A stretch of DNA of 64,000 nt from contig NZ_LGYA01000011.1 in the NCBI RefSeq assembly GCF_001273755.1, forward strand, positions 140 to 64,139, in the 5' to 3' direction. The translations under genes and the position numbers were made by a program. The notes below the pieces were generated by a model that saw only the letters and a list, made by a program, of their open reading frames with translations, searched no databases and was not told the DNA's origin. The DNA comes from Peribacillus butanolivorans. GTDB lineage: Bacteria > Bacillota > Bacilli > Bacillales > DSM-1321. This document shows positions 34,384 through 49,074 of this stretch, piece after piece. Every line of letters begins with the position of its first letter. The stretch's first letter is position 1.

Positions 34384-35198
34384 AAATCCTTCACCAACTC
34401 TTCCTCTGTCAAATGCCCATTCACAACACGAACACCATTTTTTTGCAACTCTTTAGTTAGTTTTACCGAAAAGGGAATATCTAGACCAAGAGCTATTAAT
34501 TCTTCCTCTAATTCAAAAATATCTTGAGGAGGCCCTTCGCGATATAACTGACCTTGATTCATGACTATCATACGATCAGCTTTCGCAGCTTCCTCAAGAT
34601 CATGGGTAATCGATATAACTGTAATCTCATTTTCCTGTTTTAATTCTCTCACAGTTTCAAGCACTTCTTCACGGCCTCTTGGGTCAAGCATAGAGGTTGC
34701 TTCATCTAAGATGATGATATCTGGCTGTAAGGCAATGACACCTGCTATGGCCACTCGTTGCTTTTGACCGCCGGATAGATGGTGCGGCTCTTGATTAAGA
34801 AAGGCATTCATTTTAACCTTATTCAGCGCACCATGAACACGCTCCACCATAACCTGCTGAGAAACACCGGCGTTTTCTAAACCAAAAGCCACATCATCCT
34901 GAACTGTAGTGCCTACAAATTGATTATCTGGATTTTGAAAAACCATGCCAATTTTCTGGCGTACATCCCAAACGGTTTCTTCCGTCATTATTTGATCATT
35001 AATCATAATCGTACCTGAGTGGGCGAACTGAAGACCATTCAATAACTTCGCTAATGTCGACTTGCCGGAACCATTATGGCCAACGATCGCAAGCCACTCC
35101 CCTTGATAAATATCAAAAGAAACATCATCTAAGGCGTTTCGAGACTGACCCTCATATCTAAAAATAATATTCTCTAAAGAAACCAGCTTCTTCCCCAT
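34359..35198 (-). CDS. ecfA1: ECF transporter ATPase EcfA1
   Basis: 279-residue ABC ATPase with Walker [19 protein letters not shown], signature LSGGQKQR and the Walker B region [12 protein letters not shown], in which the DEA variant is typical of EcfA1. ATG at 35198 with GGAGG 5 bases upstream; the longer frame to 35228 has no site. First gene of the ecfA1-ecfA2-ecfT-truA run and preceded by an unusual structured region with its own terminator. Confidence 0.95.
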   Translation of the reverse strand: MGKKLVSLENIIFRYEGQSRNALDDVSFDIYQGEWLAIVGHNGSGKSTLAKLLNGLQFAHSGTIMINDQIMTEETVWDVRQKIGMVFQNPDNQFVGTTVQDDVAFGLENAGVSQQVMVERVHGALNKVKMNAFLNQEPHHLSGGQKQRVAIAGVIALQPDIIILDEATSMLDPRGREEVLETVRELKQENEITVISITHDLEEAAKADRMIVMNQGQLYREGPPQDIFELEEELIALGLDIPFSVKLTKELQKNGVRVVNGHLTEEELVKDLCELHSMM

Positions 35199-35296
35199 GT
35201 GGCCCTCCTCATCCTCGACTGCACTCATCTTATCTTAACTCTGCTGAATTAACATAAATAAACAATGAAATATCAGTATTTATTCTTCTGAAAATA

Positions 35297-35452
35297 TAAA
35301 AAAACGCTGCACCCCTTCCACCGAAAGAATTTTCGGTAAATTAAGAGCAGCTTACAGCGGGCCTGTTACGAAAAACAGGTTATCTTATAATCGCTTATAA
35401 AAAGCGGGAAGGGATGCTTGAGCTAGACGTGAAGGCTCCCTGTAGAACAGGT
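35297..35452 (-). promoter_or_regulatory. structured leader-like region upstream of ecfA1
   Basis: A run of hairpins between the rplQ terminator and ecfA1: CCTGT/ACAGG (35439-35451), CGCTT/AAGCG (35392-35406), CCTGTT/AACAGG (35362-35379), then a terminator made of CGCTG/CAGCG arms (35305-35309, 35355-35359) enclosing ACCGAAA/TTTCGGT (35320-35337) and followed by seven T residues. The two CCTGT/ACAGG hairpins share the same arms and can exchange partners, as in an attenuator. Known families were not recognised. Confidence 0.45.
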
Positions 35453-35513
35453 TCCGCCAGCCATCGTAACACTCAATGCGAATTTCTAAAAAAACAGAAT
35501 TTCTATAAAAAAA

Positions 35514-35563
35514 GAAAAAGGGCAAAGAACAAGTGAGTATATTCATTTGTCCCGCCCTTTTTC
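35514..35563 (-). terminator. terminator of the alpha operon (after rplQ)
   Basis: Minus-strand hairpin AAAAAGGGC ... GCCCTTTTT with a partly paired interior, immediately after the rplQ stop and followed by a T-rich tract. Confidence 0.8.
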
Positions 35564-35573
35564 ATCGTTGTTA

Positions 35574-35936
35574 TTAAACTAATTCAATAACCACGACTGG
35601 TGCACCGTCACCGCGGCGTGGACCAACTTTCATGATACGAGTGTATCCGCCTTGACGTTCTTCATAACGTGGAGCAACGTCACTGAATAGCTTATGAAGG
35701 GCATCTGTACCATTCTCAGCGTCAGCGATTTCGTTACGGATGAATGCTGCAGCTTGACGGCGTGCATGCAAGTCACCACGTTTACCAAGAGTGATCATTT
35801 TATCTACTACAGAACGTAATTCTTTTGCACGTGCTTCAGTAGTTTCAATGCGCTCATGGATAATAAGATCCGTAGCTAAATCACGAAGTAATGCTTTACG
35901 TTGTGCGCTAGTGCGTCCTAACTTTCTGTAACCCAT
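35574..35936 (-). CDS. rplQ: 50S ribosomal protein L17
   Basis: L17, 120 residues, beginning [20 protein letters not shown] and ending in VVIELV. Last gene of the alpha operon, directly after rpoA and before a strong terminator. ATG with GGAGG upstream. Confidence 0.98.
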   Translation of the reverse strand: MGYRKLGRTSAQRKALLRDLATDLIIHERIETTEARAKELRSVVDKMITLGKRGDLHARRQAAAFIRNEIADAENGTDALHKLFSDVAPRYEERQGGYTRIMKVGPRRGDGAPVVVIELV

Positions 35937-36018
35937 TAGAGATTCCCTCCTTTGTTGAAGTTCTATATTGTGTGTCTATTACAAGGCTCACAACATAATG
36001 GATGATTCCGCCATGTTA

Positions 36019-36963
36019 TCAGTCGTCTTTACGAAGACCTAAGCCTAATTCTTCTAGTTTCGCTTTCACTTCTTCAAGTGATTTACGGCCTAGATTACGA
36101 ACTTTCATCATATCTTCTTCCGTTTTGTGAGCAAGCTCTTGAACGGTATTGATTCCAGCACGTTTCAAGCAGTTATAAGAACGAACAGAAAGGTCTAATT
36201 CTTCGATCGTCATCTCAAGAACTTTTTCTTTTTGATCCTCTTCTTTTTCAACCATGATTTCAGCATTTTGAGCTTCGTCAGTTAACCCAACAAAGATATT
36301 TAAATGCTCTGTTAAAATCTTAGCTCCAAGTGCTACCGCTTCTTGCGGACCCGTACTGCCATCAGTCCAAACATCGAACGTTAACTTGTCAAAGTTAGAC
36401 AACTGTCCAACACGTGTATTTTCAACTTGGAAAGATACTCGTGAAACTGGAGTGTAAAGAGCATCGATTGGAATTACACCAATTGGCTGATCTTCTCTCT
36501 TGTTTTGAACAGCAGGAGTGTAGCCGCGGCCGCGACGTGCAGATAAACGCATACGCATATGACCGTTTTTACCGATTGTAGCAATATATAAATCCGGATT
36601 AAGAATTTCTACATCACTATCATGAGTGATATCAGCAGCCGTAATGACTCCGTCACCTTGAACGTCAATTTCTAGCGTCTTCTCTTCATCAGAGTAAATC
36701 TTTAGAGCTAGTTTTTTCACATTAAGAATGATAGATGTAACATCTTCTACGACGCCTTCAATTGTTGAGAACTCATGTAGCACTCCATCAATTTGTATAG
36801 CTGTGACAGCAGCACCTGGGAGTGAGGATAAAAGGATACGACGTAAGGAGTTACCCAATGTAGTACCATACCCACGCTCTAGTGGCTCTACGACGAATTT
36901 ACCGAATTTGGTATCGTCGTTGATTTCAACCGTTTCGATTTTTGGTTTTTCTATTTCGATCAT
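36019..36963 (-). CDS. rpoA: RNA polymerase subunit alpha
   Basis: 314 residues. The N-terminal assembly domain has [13 protein letters not shown]; the C-terminal domain binds UP elements and activators, with [17 protein letters not shown] and [15 protein letters not shown] at 36963 with GAAGGAGGG upstream; the frame open to 37032 lacks a site. Sits between rpsK and rplQ as usual. Confidence 0.98.
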   Translation of the reverse strand: MIEIEKPKIETVEINDDTKFGKFVVEPLERGYGTTLGNSLRRILLSSLPGAAVTAIQIDGVLHEFSTIEGVVEDVTSIILNVKKLALKIYSDEEKTLEIDVQGDGVITAADITHDSDVEILNPDLYIATIGKNGHMRMRLSARRGRGYTPAVQNKREDQPIGVIPIDALYTPVSRVSFQVENTRVGQLSNFDKLTFDVWTDGSTGPQEAVALGAKILTEHLNIFVGLTDEAQNAEIMVEKEEDQKEKVLEMTIEELDLSVRSYNCLKRAGINTVQELAHKTEEDMMKVRNLGRKSLEEVKAKLEELGLGLRKDD

Positions 36964-37139
36964 CAATAAACCCTCCTTCAAAACGTCAAAACCCCGGTAA
37001 GTAAACATGTCACTTAAACCGAAATTCCCCATGTATACGTTCCCGCTGTGCGCAACAACTGAAAATTAATCTTCTGTAAGAACGCAAACTTAGTATTATA
37101 TCCCATTATTGACAGGAATACAAAATCTATACAGAAAAA

Positions 37140-37544
<405 letters not shown>

Positions 37545-37551
37545 TTACTAA

Positions 37552-37917
37552 TTATTTTTTCTTGTTAGCTACAGTACGACGAGGTCCTTTACGCGTACGA
37601 GCATTGTTTTTTGTATTTTGTCCACGAACAGGAAGTCCACGACGGTGACGTAAACCACGGTAAGAACCGATTTCCATTAGACGTTTAATGTTAAGGGAAA
37701 TTTCACGACGAAGGTCGCCTTCTACTTTTAACTTGTCAATGATATCACGAATTTTGTTCAATTCGTCTTCCGTTAAGTCACGAACGCGAGTTTCTTCAGA
37801 AACACCAGCTTCTGCAAGAACTTTAATCGCTGTTTGTTTTCCAATACCATATATATATGTTAATGAGATAACAATACGTTTGTCACGGGGAATATCTACT
37901 CCAGCAATACGTGCCAT
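37552..37917 (-). CDS. rpsM: 30S ribosomal protein S13
   Basis: S13, 121 residues: [14 protein letters not shown], then [10 protein letters not shown] and [14 protein letters not shown] with a basic tail. The ATG at 37917 follows GGAGGTG; the four-codon longer frame is not supported. Confidence 0.98.
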   Translation of the reverse strand: MARIAGVDIPRDKRIVISLTYIYGIGKQTAIKVLAEAGVSEETRVRDLTEDELNKIRDIIDKLKVEGDLRREISLNIKRLMEIGSYRGLRHRRGLPVRGQNTKNNARTRKGPRRTVANKKK

Positions 37918-37939
37918 GCTTGAGTGCACCTCCTTCTAT

Positions 37940-38059
<120 letters not shown>

Positions 38060-38093
38060 CTAACCTCCTTATACAGATCGGAGCGTAACCGGA

Positions 38094-38312
38094 TTATTTA
38101 AACCGGTATGTGATTCTGCCGCGAGTTAGATCATACGGGGAAAGCTCAACCGTAACTTTATCTCCAGGCAAAATGCGAATAAAGTGCATACGAATTTTAC
38201 CGGATACATGAGCTAAAACAGTATGACCATTTTCTAATTCTACCTTAAACATTGCATTTGGCAAAGTCTCTTGTACTGTGCCTTCTACTTCAATTACATC
38301 ATCTTTCGCCAT
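38094..38312 (-). CDS. infA: translation initiation factor IF-1
   Basis: 72-residue S1/OB-fold initiation factor: [34 protein letters not shown] and [12 protein letters not shown]. It binds the ribosomal A site during initiation. ATG at 38312 with GGGAG upstream. In B. subtilis map and a small KOW protein gene (ybzG) separate adk and infA; here map is broken and the small gene is not seen. Confidence 0.97.
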   Translation of the reverse strand: MAKDDVIEVEGTVQETLPNAMFKVELENGHTVLAHVSGKIRMHFIRILPGDKVTVELSPYDLTRGRITYRFK

Positions 38313-38424
38313 TAAAGTGATTCTCCCTTCTCTATGCGTGAACCTATTAAAGGTACACATCTTTCCGTCAACATTACTCCAGTCCAATTATCCTCAAAAG
38401 TCATACAATTCTGCATCAAGTATT

Positions 38425-38830
38425 CACCATTTTGTAGAACCAGGCTTTAACTGAGGACCTTTATCAGTTGGACCGAAATGAGGAATTTATGGGTCCTCAT
38501 GTAAGTCTTGACCGATTCCGTGACCGACATACTCTCAAAATAGAGAAGCAATTAGTCTCGACATAGGTTTGAATAGCATGGGAGATGTTTGAAAGGCGCA
38601 CGCCTGACATAGCTTCTTTCAACCCTCTATATCATGACTCTTTAGGAATCCTAATAGAGTCACTGCATTTCTTCATCAATTTTGCCGACCGGATATGTCC
38701 ATGAAGATTACTTATAAAGTAATCGCCCAATTCAGGGAATACCAAGTACAAGAACCTGATTAATAAATGTGAGAATGCTCTAGCGAAATCCATTATACCC
38801 TTTGTATTAAAGGAATGCACCAAGTTTAAC
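38425..38830 (-). pseudogene. map: decayed map (methionine aminopeptidase)
   Basis: Between adk and infA the minus strand carries scattered map fragments in changing frames: YKGYNGFR (for FKGYNGFPGS), VLGIP, WTYPVGKIDEEMQ-stop, YRGLKEAMSGVRLSNISHAI, QTYVETNCFSIL, then after a frameshift EYVGHGIGQDLHEDP-stop-IPHFGP and DKGPQLKPG. About 60 N-terminal and 50 C-terminal codons are missing, and stops and frameshifts abound. It is clearly the former type I methionine aminopeptidase gene of this operon. As the activity is essential, another map copy must exist elsewhere. Confidence 0.9.
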
Positions 38831-38876
38831 TAGTAAGTTGTAAAAATGGTATGAATTTCATAAATCAATACGATGA

Positions 38877-39542
<666 letters not shown>

Positions 39543-39588
39543 TCAAACTCTATAATGGGTAAAGGGAACATGTTGTTCCCAAAACTCA

Positions 39589-40884
39589 TTACTTTATAAA
39601 GCCTTTATAGTGTCTTTTCACAAGTTGTGACTCTAGCTGTTTCATCGTATCAAGGGCTACCCCTACAACGATTAGTAAACTAGTTCCACCAATCTGTGCA
39701 GATTGAGGAAGGTCAGCAAGCTTTATGAAAAATACCGGTAAAACGGCGATGACTGCTAAGAATATAGAACCAACAAACGTTAGACGGTATAAAACACGTG
39801 TTAAATATTCTTGTGTACTCTTACCTGGACGAATCCCCGGCACATAGCCACCTTGCTTTTTCAAATTCTCAGCCATTTGTTCAGGATTAACCTGAATGAA
39901 TGCATAAAAATACGCAAAAGCAATGATAAGAGCAACATATATGATCATACCAATTGGATTGGTATAAACAAGATGTTCTGTAATCCAACTAGTGACACTG
40001 TTCTTTCCAAAAAAAGAAGCGATTGTAGTTGGGGTGATAAGAAATGCCATTGCAAAGATTACCGGAATAACCCCCGCAGCATTTACTTTCAATGGTAAAT
40101 GTGTAGACTGGCCACCCATTTGTGTACGACCTACCGCAGCACGTTTAGCATACTGAATAGGAATTTTACGCAATGCCTGCTGAATAAAAATAACAGCAAC
40201 CACGATTGCTAATACTGCTAAAACAATAAGGACAATAGTTATTATTCGTAAAAATAATTGATCTCCAGCATTTTCGAACTGCTGTGCGTAGATCTGGTTT
40301 GCCGTATTTGGCAAACTAGCCACGATACCAGCAAAGATTATGATAGAAATCCCATTACCTACACCTTTAGCAGTGATCAGCTCTCCTAACCACAGAAGAA
40401 AAGCTGTTCCTGCCGTTAAGACAGTCGCAATAAGCAAGTATGTTGCAATTCCAGGATTTTCAATCAACTGGCCACCTGACATATTATTGAACCCATAAGA
40501 CATACCAAAAGCTTGGATAAATCCGAGTATAATAGTGAAGTACCTCGTGAATTGAGCTAATTTACGGCGCCCTGCTTCTCCTTGTTTAGACCATTCAGTG
40601 AACTTTGGTACAACATCCATCTGTAATAGTTGAACGATAATAGATGCCGTGATATACGGCATAATACCCATCGCTAAAATAGAGAAGTTTTGAAGTGCTC
40701 CGCCGCCAAAGGTATTTAAAAGACCTATGACGCTTAGCTGGTCCTGTGCAGCGAGAAAATCGGCATTCACATGCGGCACAGGAATAAATGTACCGATGCG
40801 ATAGACGATTAACATTAGAAGGGTAAAAATAATCTTATTCCTTATTTCACCCACGCGCATAAAATTGGAGATCGTGCGAAACAT
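39589..40884 (-). CDS. secY: protein translocase subunit SecY
   Basis: 431 residues with ten membrane helices; the central channel of the Sec translocon. It starts [20 protein letters not shown], has the plug region around LNTFGGGALQNFSILAMGI and the cytoplasmic loop PIQYAKRAAVGRTQMGG. Its ATG overlaps the rplO stop by one base. Confidence 0.98.
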   Translation of the reverse strand: MFRTISNFMRVGEIRNKIIFTLLMLIVYRIGTFIPVPHVNADFLAAQDQLSVIGLLNTFGGGALQNFSILAMGIMPYITASIIVQLLQMDVVPKFTEWSKQGEAGRRKLAQFTRYFTIILGFIQAFGMSYGFNNMSGGQLIENPGIATYLLIATVLTAGTAFLLWLGELITAKGVGNGISIIIFAGIVASLPNTANQIYAQQFENAGDQLFLRIITIVLIVLAVLAIVVAVIFIQQALRKIPIQYAKRAAVGRTQMGGQSTHLPLKVNAAGVIPVIFAMAFLITPTTIASFFGKNSVTSWITEHLVYTNPIGMIIYVALIIAFAYFYAFIQVNPEQMAENLKKQGGYVPGIRPGKSTQEYLTRVLYRLTFVGSIFLAVIAVLPVFFIKLADLPQSAQIGGTSLLIVVGVALDTMKQLESQLVKRHYKGFIK

Positions 40885-41324
40885 TAGATCACCTCTGTAT
40901 TACCGCCAGCAGCTTCGATAGCTTCTTTAGCAGTAGAAGAGAATTTGTGAGCTTTAACAGTAAGCTTTTTCTCAATGCTTCCTTTTGCAAGAATTTTGAT
41001 TCCTGCTTTTTCTTTACTTACAATACCAGTCTCAAGTAATAGAGCTGGTGTTACTTCAGTACCGTCTTCGAAAAGATTTAACGTATCAAGATTCACGATA
41101 GCATAGTCTTTACGGTTAATGTTGGTAAATCCACGTTTAGGTAAACGTCTGAATAGAGGAGTTTGTCCCCCTTCAAATCCAAGGCGTACACCGCCGCCGG
41201 AACGAGCGTTTTGTCCTTTGTGACCTTTACCTGCTGTTTTACCGTTACCAGATCCAATACCGCGACCTTTACGTTTACGTTCTTTACGAGAACCTTCTGC
41301 AGCTTTTAACTCATGAAGTTTCAT
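40884..41324 (-). CDS. rplO: 50S ribosomal protein L15
   Basis: L15, 146 residues, Gly/Lys-rich N-terminus [20 protein letters not shown] and [17 protein letters not shown]. Part of the spc operon, coupled to secY by a one-base overlap. Confidence 0.98.
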   Translation of the reverse strand: MKLHELKAAEGSRKERKRKGRGIGSGNGKTAGKGHKGQNARSGGGVRLGFEGGQTPLFRRLPKRGFTNINRKDYAIVNLDTLNLFEDGTEVTPALLLETGIVSKEKAGIKILAKGSIEKKLTVKAHKFSSTAKEAIEAAGGNTEVI

Positions 41325-41356
41325 GTTGGCACCTCCTTGTTAAGTTAAAAATTATT

Positions 41357-41539
41357 TTATTGTTCTTTTACAGTAACAAGATGAGCAACTTTGGTAATCA
41401 TACCGCGAATCGCAGGGTTATCATCATGAACAACCGTTTGATGCATTTTACGTAAACCCAAAGTGTTAACTGTAACACGTTGATCTTCAGGACGACCAAT
41501 CAAGCTGCGAGTGAGGGTAATTTCTAATTTATTAGCCAT
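41357..41539 (-). CDS. rpmD: 50S ribosomal protein L30
   Basis: L30, 60 residues, [20 protein letters not shown] and the [18 protein letters not shown] core. Between rpsE and rplO as usual. Confidence 0.97.
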   Translation of the reverse strand: MANKLEITLTRSLIGRPEDQRVTVNTLGLRKMHQTVVHDDNPAIRGMITKVAHLVTVKEQ

Positions 41540-41555
41540 AATTTGATTTCCCTCC

Positions 41556-42056
41556 TTATCCTAACAGTTCTTGTACTGATTTTCCACGTAACTTAGCTAC
41601 GTCTTCAGCACGTTTCAATTGCTTCAATCCTTCGATTGTTGCGCGAACCATATTAATAGGTGTGTTAGTACCTAATGATTTAGACAAGATATCGCTAACT
41701 CCGCCTAATTCAAGTACCGCACGAACAGGACCACCAGCAATTACTCCTGTACCTTCAGAAGCTGGTTTCAATAGAATGTGACCTGCGCCATAGCGTCCGT
41801 TCACAAGGTGAGGAATTGTAGTTCCAACCATTGGTACAGTAATTAGATTTTTCTTAGCGTCCTCAATAGCTTTACGGATTGCATCCGGAACTTCTTGAGC
41901 TTTACCAGTACCAAATCCAACATGACCGTTTTTATCACCTACAACTACTAGTGCAGTGAAACGGAAACGACGTCCGCCTTTAACAACTTTAGCTACACGA
42001 TTTACTGTAACTACGCGTTCTTCAAGTTCTAATTTATTAGGATCAATGCTACGCAT
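41556..42056 (-). CDS. rpsE: 30S ribosomal protein S5
   Basis: S5, 166 residues, with the RNA-binding segment [14 protein letters not shown] and [13 protein letters not shown]. The ATG at 42056 follows GGAGGG; the eight-codon longer frame overlapping rplR is not supported. Confidence 0.98.
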   Translation of the reverse strand: MRSIDPNKLELEERVVTVNRVAKVVKGGRRFRFTALVVVGDKNGHVGFGTGKAQEVPDAIRKAIEDAKKNLITVPMVGTTIPHLVNGRYGAGHILLKPASEGTGVIAGGPVRAVLELGGVSDILSKSLGTNTPINMVRATIEGLKQLKRAEDVAKLRGKSVQELLG

Positions 42057-42079
42057 CTGTTTATGTCCCTCCTTATCCA

Positions 42080-42442
42080 TTAAAATTCTAAGCCGTTTTC
42101 ACGAGCAGCGTCAGCCAATGCTTTAACACGACCATGGAAGAGGTAACCACCGCGGTCAAATACCACAGCTTTGAAACCTTTTTCAACAGCACGTTTCGCA
42201 ATAAGTTCGCCAACTTTTTGAGCTGCTTCAGCATTGCTACTAGCTTCGATACCGATCTCTTTATCAAGAGTTGAAGCACTTGCTAATGTTACGCCTTTTG
42301 CATCGTCAATTAATTGTGCGTAAATGTGTTTGTTTGAACGAAACACATTTAAACGAGGACGAGCTTCTGTTCCAGAAAGCTTTGCACGCACACGTGCATG
42401 TCTTTTCTGACGAGTAGCATTTTTATCAAGCTTCGTAATCAT
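42080..42442 (-). CDS. rplR: 50S ribosomal protein L18
   Basis: L18, 120 residues, basic N-terminus [18 protein letters not shown] and C-terminal [18 protein letters not shown]; binds 5S rRNA. Follows rplF in the spc operon. Confidence 0.98.
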   Translation of the reverse strand: MITKLDKNATRQKRHARVRAKLSGTEARPRLNVFRSNKHIYAQLIDDAKGVTLASASTLDKEIGIEASSNAEAAQKVGELIAKRAVEKGFKAVVFDRGGYLFHGRVKALADAARENGLEF

Positions 42443-42474
42443 TTACGTCACTCCTTTCGTTTACTTATGCGGCA

Positions 42475-43011
42475 TTACTTACCAGTTTTACCTTCTTTAC
42501 GACGAACGAATTCGCCTTCGTAACGAATACCTTTACCTTTATATGGTTCAGGTGGGCGAACATCACGGATATTAGCTGCAAGAGCTCCTACACGTTCTTT
42601 GCTAGCACCTTTAATAATTACTTTTGTATTAGAAGGAACTTCGACTTCAACACCAGCTTCTGGTTCTATTTCTACAGGGTGAGAATATCCTACGTTAAGG
42701 ATAAGCTTAGTACCTTGCTTTTGCGCACGGTACCCAACCCCAATAAGTTCAAGTGATTTTACAAATCCTTTTGATACACCTTCAACCATGTTAGAGATAA
42801 GTGCGCGAGTAGTACCGTGTAAAGAACGGTGAGTCTTCTCGTCAGATGGGCGTGTAACAGTTACCACGTTCTCTTCAACAACGATTGTAAGATCAGGACT
42901 AAATGATCTAGATAATTCACCTTTAGGTCCTTTAACAGTTACTTCACTTCCGTTAACAGTAACTGTTACACCTGCAGGGATTTCAATAGGTTTTTTACCT
43001 ATACGAGACAT
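42475..43011 (-). CDS. rplF: 50S ribosomal protein L6
   Basis: L6, 178 residues, [17 protein letters not shown] at the start and [16 protein letters not shown] near the end. ATG at 43011 with GGAGGTG upstream; the five-codon extension to 43026 is not supported. Confidence 0.98.
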   Translation of the reverse strand: MSRIGKKPIEIPAGVTVTVNGSEVTVKGPKGELSRSFSPDLTIVVEENVVTVTRPSDEKTHRSLHGTTRALISNMVEGVSKGFVKSLELIGVGYRAQKQGTKLILNVGYSHPVEIEPEAGVEVEVPSNTKVIIKGASKERVGALAANIRDVRPPEPYKGKGIRYEGEFVRRKEGKTGK

Positions 43012-43041
43012 ATTGTGCACCTCCATTCTTGTGAAAATGTA

Positions 43042-43440
43042 TTACCAAACGTATGCTAAAACTTCTCCGCCAACTTGTTTAGAGCGAGCTTCCTTGTCAG
43101 TTAAAACTCCGTGAGAAGTAGAAACAACTGCGATACCTAAACCGTTTAAAACGCGTGGTACTTCTCCAGTTTTTGCATATACACGCAAACCAGGTTTGCT
43201 GATACGTTTTAGACCAGTGATAACACGTTCGTTGTTTGCACCGTATTTTAAGAAGATACGGATGATACCTTGTTTGTTGTCTTCGATTAATTCAAAGTCA
43301 CGTACGAAGCCTTCACGCTTTAAGATCTCAGCAATTTCTTTCTTGATCTTTGAAGCAGGAACTTCTAGTTTTTCGTGACGAACCATATTCGCATTACGGA
43401 TGCGAGTAAGCATATCTGCAATAGGATCTGTCATGACCAT
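43042..43440 (-). CDS. rpsH: 30S ribosomal protein S8
   Basis: S8, 132 residues, [20 protein letters not shown] and the C-terminal [16 protein letters not shown] precedes the first ATG. Binds helix 21 of 16S rRNA. Confidence 0.98.
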   Translation of the reverse strand: MVMTDPIADMLTRIRNANMVRHEKLEVPASKIKKEIAEILKREGFVRDFELIEDNKQGIIRIFLKYGANNERVITGLKRISKPGLRVYAKTGEVPRVLNGLGIAVVSTSHGVLTDKEARSKQVGGEVLAYVW

Positions 43441-43470
43441 TATATTTTACCTCCTTCCCAAACTCGGGTT

Positions 43471-43674
<204 letters not shown>

Positions 43675-43681
43675 TTAGAGA

Positions 43682-44221
43682 TTACTTTTGGAACGGCATT
43701 CCAACTTGAGTAAGTAGTTCACGAGCTTCTTCGTCAGTGTTGGCAGTCGTTACGATAACGATATCCATACCACGAACTTTGCTCACTTTATCGTAATCAA
43801 TCTCAGGGAAGATAAGTTGTTCTTTAACACCTAATGTATAGTTCCCACGTCCGTCAAAAGATTTCTTTGAAACGCCGCGGAAATCACGTACACGTGGTAA
43901 AGATACTGATACTAGCTTATCAAGGAATTGATACATACGTTCTCCACGTAATGTAACTTTCGCTCCGATAGGCATACCTTCACGCAAACGGAAGCCTGCG
44001 ATTGATTTTTTAGCTTTTGTTACAACTGGTTTTTGACCAGTGATAAGTGTAAGTTCTTCAACAGCTGTATCTAAAGCTTTTGAGTTAGATACTGCGTCAC
44101 CAACACCCATATTAATAACGATTTTCTCAATGTTTGGTACTTGCATTACTGATTGATAGTTGAATTTACCCATCAATGATGGTGTAATTTCACTTTTGAA
44201 TTTTTCTTTAAGGCGGCTCAT
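43682..44221 (-). CDS. rplE: 50S ribosomal protein L5
   Basis: L5, 179 residues, with [34 protein letters not shown] and [14 protein letters not shown]; binds 5S rRNA and touches the P-site tRNA. Confidence 0.98.
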   Translation of the reverse strand: MSRLKEKFKSEITPSLMGKFNYQSVMQVPNIEKIVINMGVGDAVSNSKALDTAVEELTLITGQKPVVTKAKKSIAGFRLREGMPIGAKVTLRGERMYQFLDKLVSVSLPRVRDFRGVSKKSFDGRGNYTLGVKEQLIFPEIDYDKVSKVRGMDIVIVTTANTDEEARELLTQVGMPFQK

Positions 44222-44250
44222 TGCTTAGTGTACCTCCCTTCATTTATGAC

Positions 44251-44562
44251 TTATTTATCTAAAGTTTCACCTGATATTTTAGCTACGCGTACTTTTTTAC
44301 CATTTTCAATCTTATATCCAACACGAGTCGGTTTACCTGATTTTGGATCAAGTGGCATTACATTGGATACGTGAATTGCAGCTTCTCTGCTAATAATTCC
44401 ACCTTGTGGATTAATTTGAGATGGCTTGGAATGCTTTTTCACGATGTTAATTCCTTCAACAAGCACACGATTTTGTTTCGGATATGCTTCAAGAATTGTT
44501 CCTTGTTTGCCTTTGTCCTTACCAGAGATGACTACGACTTTGTCACCTTTTTTAACATGCAT
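44251..44562 (-). CDS. rplX: 50S ribosomal protein L24
   Basis: L24, 103 residues with the KOW motif [18 protein letters not shown] at the N-terminus. ATG at 44562 after AAGGAGGTG; the longer frame to 44595 is not supported. Confidence 0.97.
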   Translation of the reverse strand: MHVKKGDKVVVISGKDKGKQGTILEAYPKQNRVLVEGINIVKKHSKPSQINPQGGIISREAAIHVSNVMPLDPKSGKPTRVGYKIENGKKVRVAKISGETLDK

Positions 44563-44605
44563 TAGCTTGGCACCTCCTTGAAAGGCTTTATACAAATTTT
44601 ACATA

Positions 44606-44995
<390 letters not shown>

Positions 44996-45015
44996 TTAGC
45001 TTAATCCGAACTATA

Positions 45016-45279
45016 TTAAATAATTACTGCTTTTTCTACTACTTCTACAAGACGGAAGCGTTTTGTAGCTGAAAGTGGACGAGTTTCCATAATACGTACT
45101 ACGTCGCCAGCTTTCGCTTCATTTAGCTCGTCATGAGCTTTTAACTTTTTAGAGTATTTCACGCGTTTACCGTATAAAGAATGCTTTTTATAGGTTTCTA
45201 CAACAACTGTTACTGTTTTATCCATTTTATCGGATACTACGCGGCCAGTGTAGATTTTGCGTTGGTTGCGTTCGCTCAT
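45016..45279 (-). CDS. rpsQ: 30S ribosomal protein S17
   Basis: S17, 87 residues, [19 protein letters not shown] and [22 protein letters not shown] at 45279 with GGAGG 8 bases upstream; a five-codon longer frame is not supported. Confidence 0.98.
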   Translation of the reverse strand: MSERNQRKIYTGRVVSDKMDKTVTVVVETYKKHSLYGKRVKYSKKLKAHDELNEAKAGDVVRIMETRPLSATKRFRLVEVVEKAVII

Positions 45280-45297
45280 TCTGCAAACCTCCATTCA

Positions 45298-46583
<1,286 letters not shown>

Positions 46584-46586
46584 AGA

Positions 46587-46928
46587 TTACCCCTCCTTCT
46601 TTTCTGATACAACGATTGTAATATGACTAGTACGTTTGTTTATTGCACTCGCACGACCTTGAGCGCGAGGACGGAAACGTTTTAATGTTGGTCCTTCGTT
46701 TACGTATGCCTCTGAAACGACTAGGTTATTAATATCCATTTCGTAGTTGTGTTCTGCATTTGCGATAGCAGATTTCAGAATTTTTTCTACGACTGGAGAA
46801 GCAGATTTTGGTGTTAAGCGAAGAATCGCTACTGCTTCACCTACTTGTTTTCCTCGAATTAAATCTGCGACTAAACGCACTTTACGAGGAGCAATACGAA
46901 CTGTTTTAGCGACAGCTTTTGCTTGCAT
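46587..46928 (-). CDS. rplV: 50S ribosomal protein L22
   Basis: L22, 113 residues, with the loop region [20 protein letters not shown] that lines the exit tunnel and appears unaltered. ATG at 46928 after GAGGAGGG; the frame to 46946 overlapping rpsS is not supported. Confidence 0.98.
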   Translation of the reverse strand: MQAKAVAKTVRIAPRKVRLVADLIRGKQVGEAVAILRLTPKSASPVVEKILKSAIANAEHNYEMDINNLVVSEAYVNEGPTLKRFRPRAQGRASAINKRTSHITIVVSEKKEG

Positions 46929-46945
46929 GAGATGCCCTCCTCTCA

Positions 46946-47257
<312 letters not shown>

Positions 47258-47284
47258 CTATATATGAACCGTAGGTCAATCCCG

Positions 47285-48133
<849 letters not shown>

Positions 48134-48141
48134 CTAATGAA

Positions 48142-48426
48142 TTAAGCCTCGAATAGCTCGATTTCTTTGCTGTCAGCAGTTAATTTAACAATAGCTTTAC
48201 GGCGCTTGTTAGTATAGCCTGCATGTTTGCCCATACGTTTAAATTTACCTTTGTAGTTCATGATGTTTACTTTCTCAACTTTAACGCCGAAAATTTCTTG
48301 AACAGCATCTTTAACTTGAGTTTTGTTAGCTCTAACATCAACTTCAAAAGTATATTTTTTCTCAGCCATTATGTCTGAAGAGCGTTCAGTGATTACGGGG
48401 CGCTTAATGATATCGCGTGCATCCAT
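48142..48426 (-). CDS. rplW: 50S ribosomal protein L23
   Basis: L23, 94 residues, [20 protein letters not shown] and [15 protein letters not shown]; docking site at the tunnel exit for trigger factor and SRP. Overlaps the rplD stop. Confidence 0.98.
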   Translation of the reverse strand: MDARDIIKRPVITERSSDIMAEKKYTFEVDVRANKTQVKDAVQEIFGVKVEKVNIMNYKGKFKRMGKHAGYTNKRRKAIVKLTADSKEIELFEA

Positions 48427-49049
48427 TATGCAAGCACCTCCTCTACTTTTTCGACAGCTGATTTAGTCAAGATCAATTTGTTGTGTGAAACAACATCAAG
48501 AACATTAAGACCAACAGCTTCCACTACAGTAACACCAGGGATGTTACGTGCAGAAAGAGCAACTTTCTCATCTAAACCGTCAGTAACGACTAACGTTTTA
48601 GTATCAACAGAAAGGTTTTTAAGTACTGCTACAAATTCTTTTGTTTTTGGAGCTTCGAAAGACAAGCTTTCAAGTACCAAAATGTTCTCTTCCAATGCCT
48701 TTGCAGACAATGCAGATTTAATAGCTAAACGACGTACCTTTTTAGGTAGCTTGTAAGCGTAAGATCTTGGAGTTGGTCCAAAAACAACGCCACCGCCACG
48801 CCATTGTGGAGAACGGATAGAACCTTGACGCGCGCGTCCAGTTCCTTTTTGTTTCCAAGGTTTACGTCCACCGCCTGCAACTTCAGAACGGTTTTTAACT
48901 TTATGAGTTCCTTGACGTAAGGAAGCTCGTTGCATAATGATTGCTTCAAATAATACATGATTATTAGGTTCGATACCAAAGATGGATTCATTTAGTTCGA
49001 TGTCGCCAACTTGTGAACCTGTTTGGTTGAACAATGTAACTTTTGGCAT
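48426..49049 (-). CDS. rplD: 50S ribosomal protein L4
   Basis: L4, 207 residues, [20 protein letters not shown] in the tunnel loop and [20 protein letters not shown]. Wild-type-looking tunnel loop. Confidence 0.98.
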   Translation of the reverse strand: MPKVTLFNQTGSQVGDIELNESIFGIEPNNHVLFEAIIMQRASLRQGTHKVKNRSEVAGGGRKPWKQKGTGRARQGSIRSPQWRGGGVVFGPTPRSYAYKLPKKVRRLAIKSALSAKALEENILVLESLSFEAPKTKEFVAVLKNLSVDTKTLVVTDGLDEKVALSARNIPGVTVVEAVGLNVLDVVSHNKLILTKSAVEKVEEVLA

Positions 49050-49074
49050 TCTATTGCTCCTCCTTTCTCAGAAA

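Noticed and set aside
38632-38823. 63-codon minus-strand frame between adk and infA
   Set aside because: Its residues arise from reading the map remnant in mixed frames; the real signal is the pseudogene.
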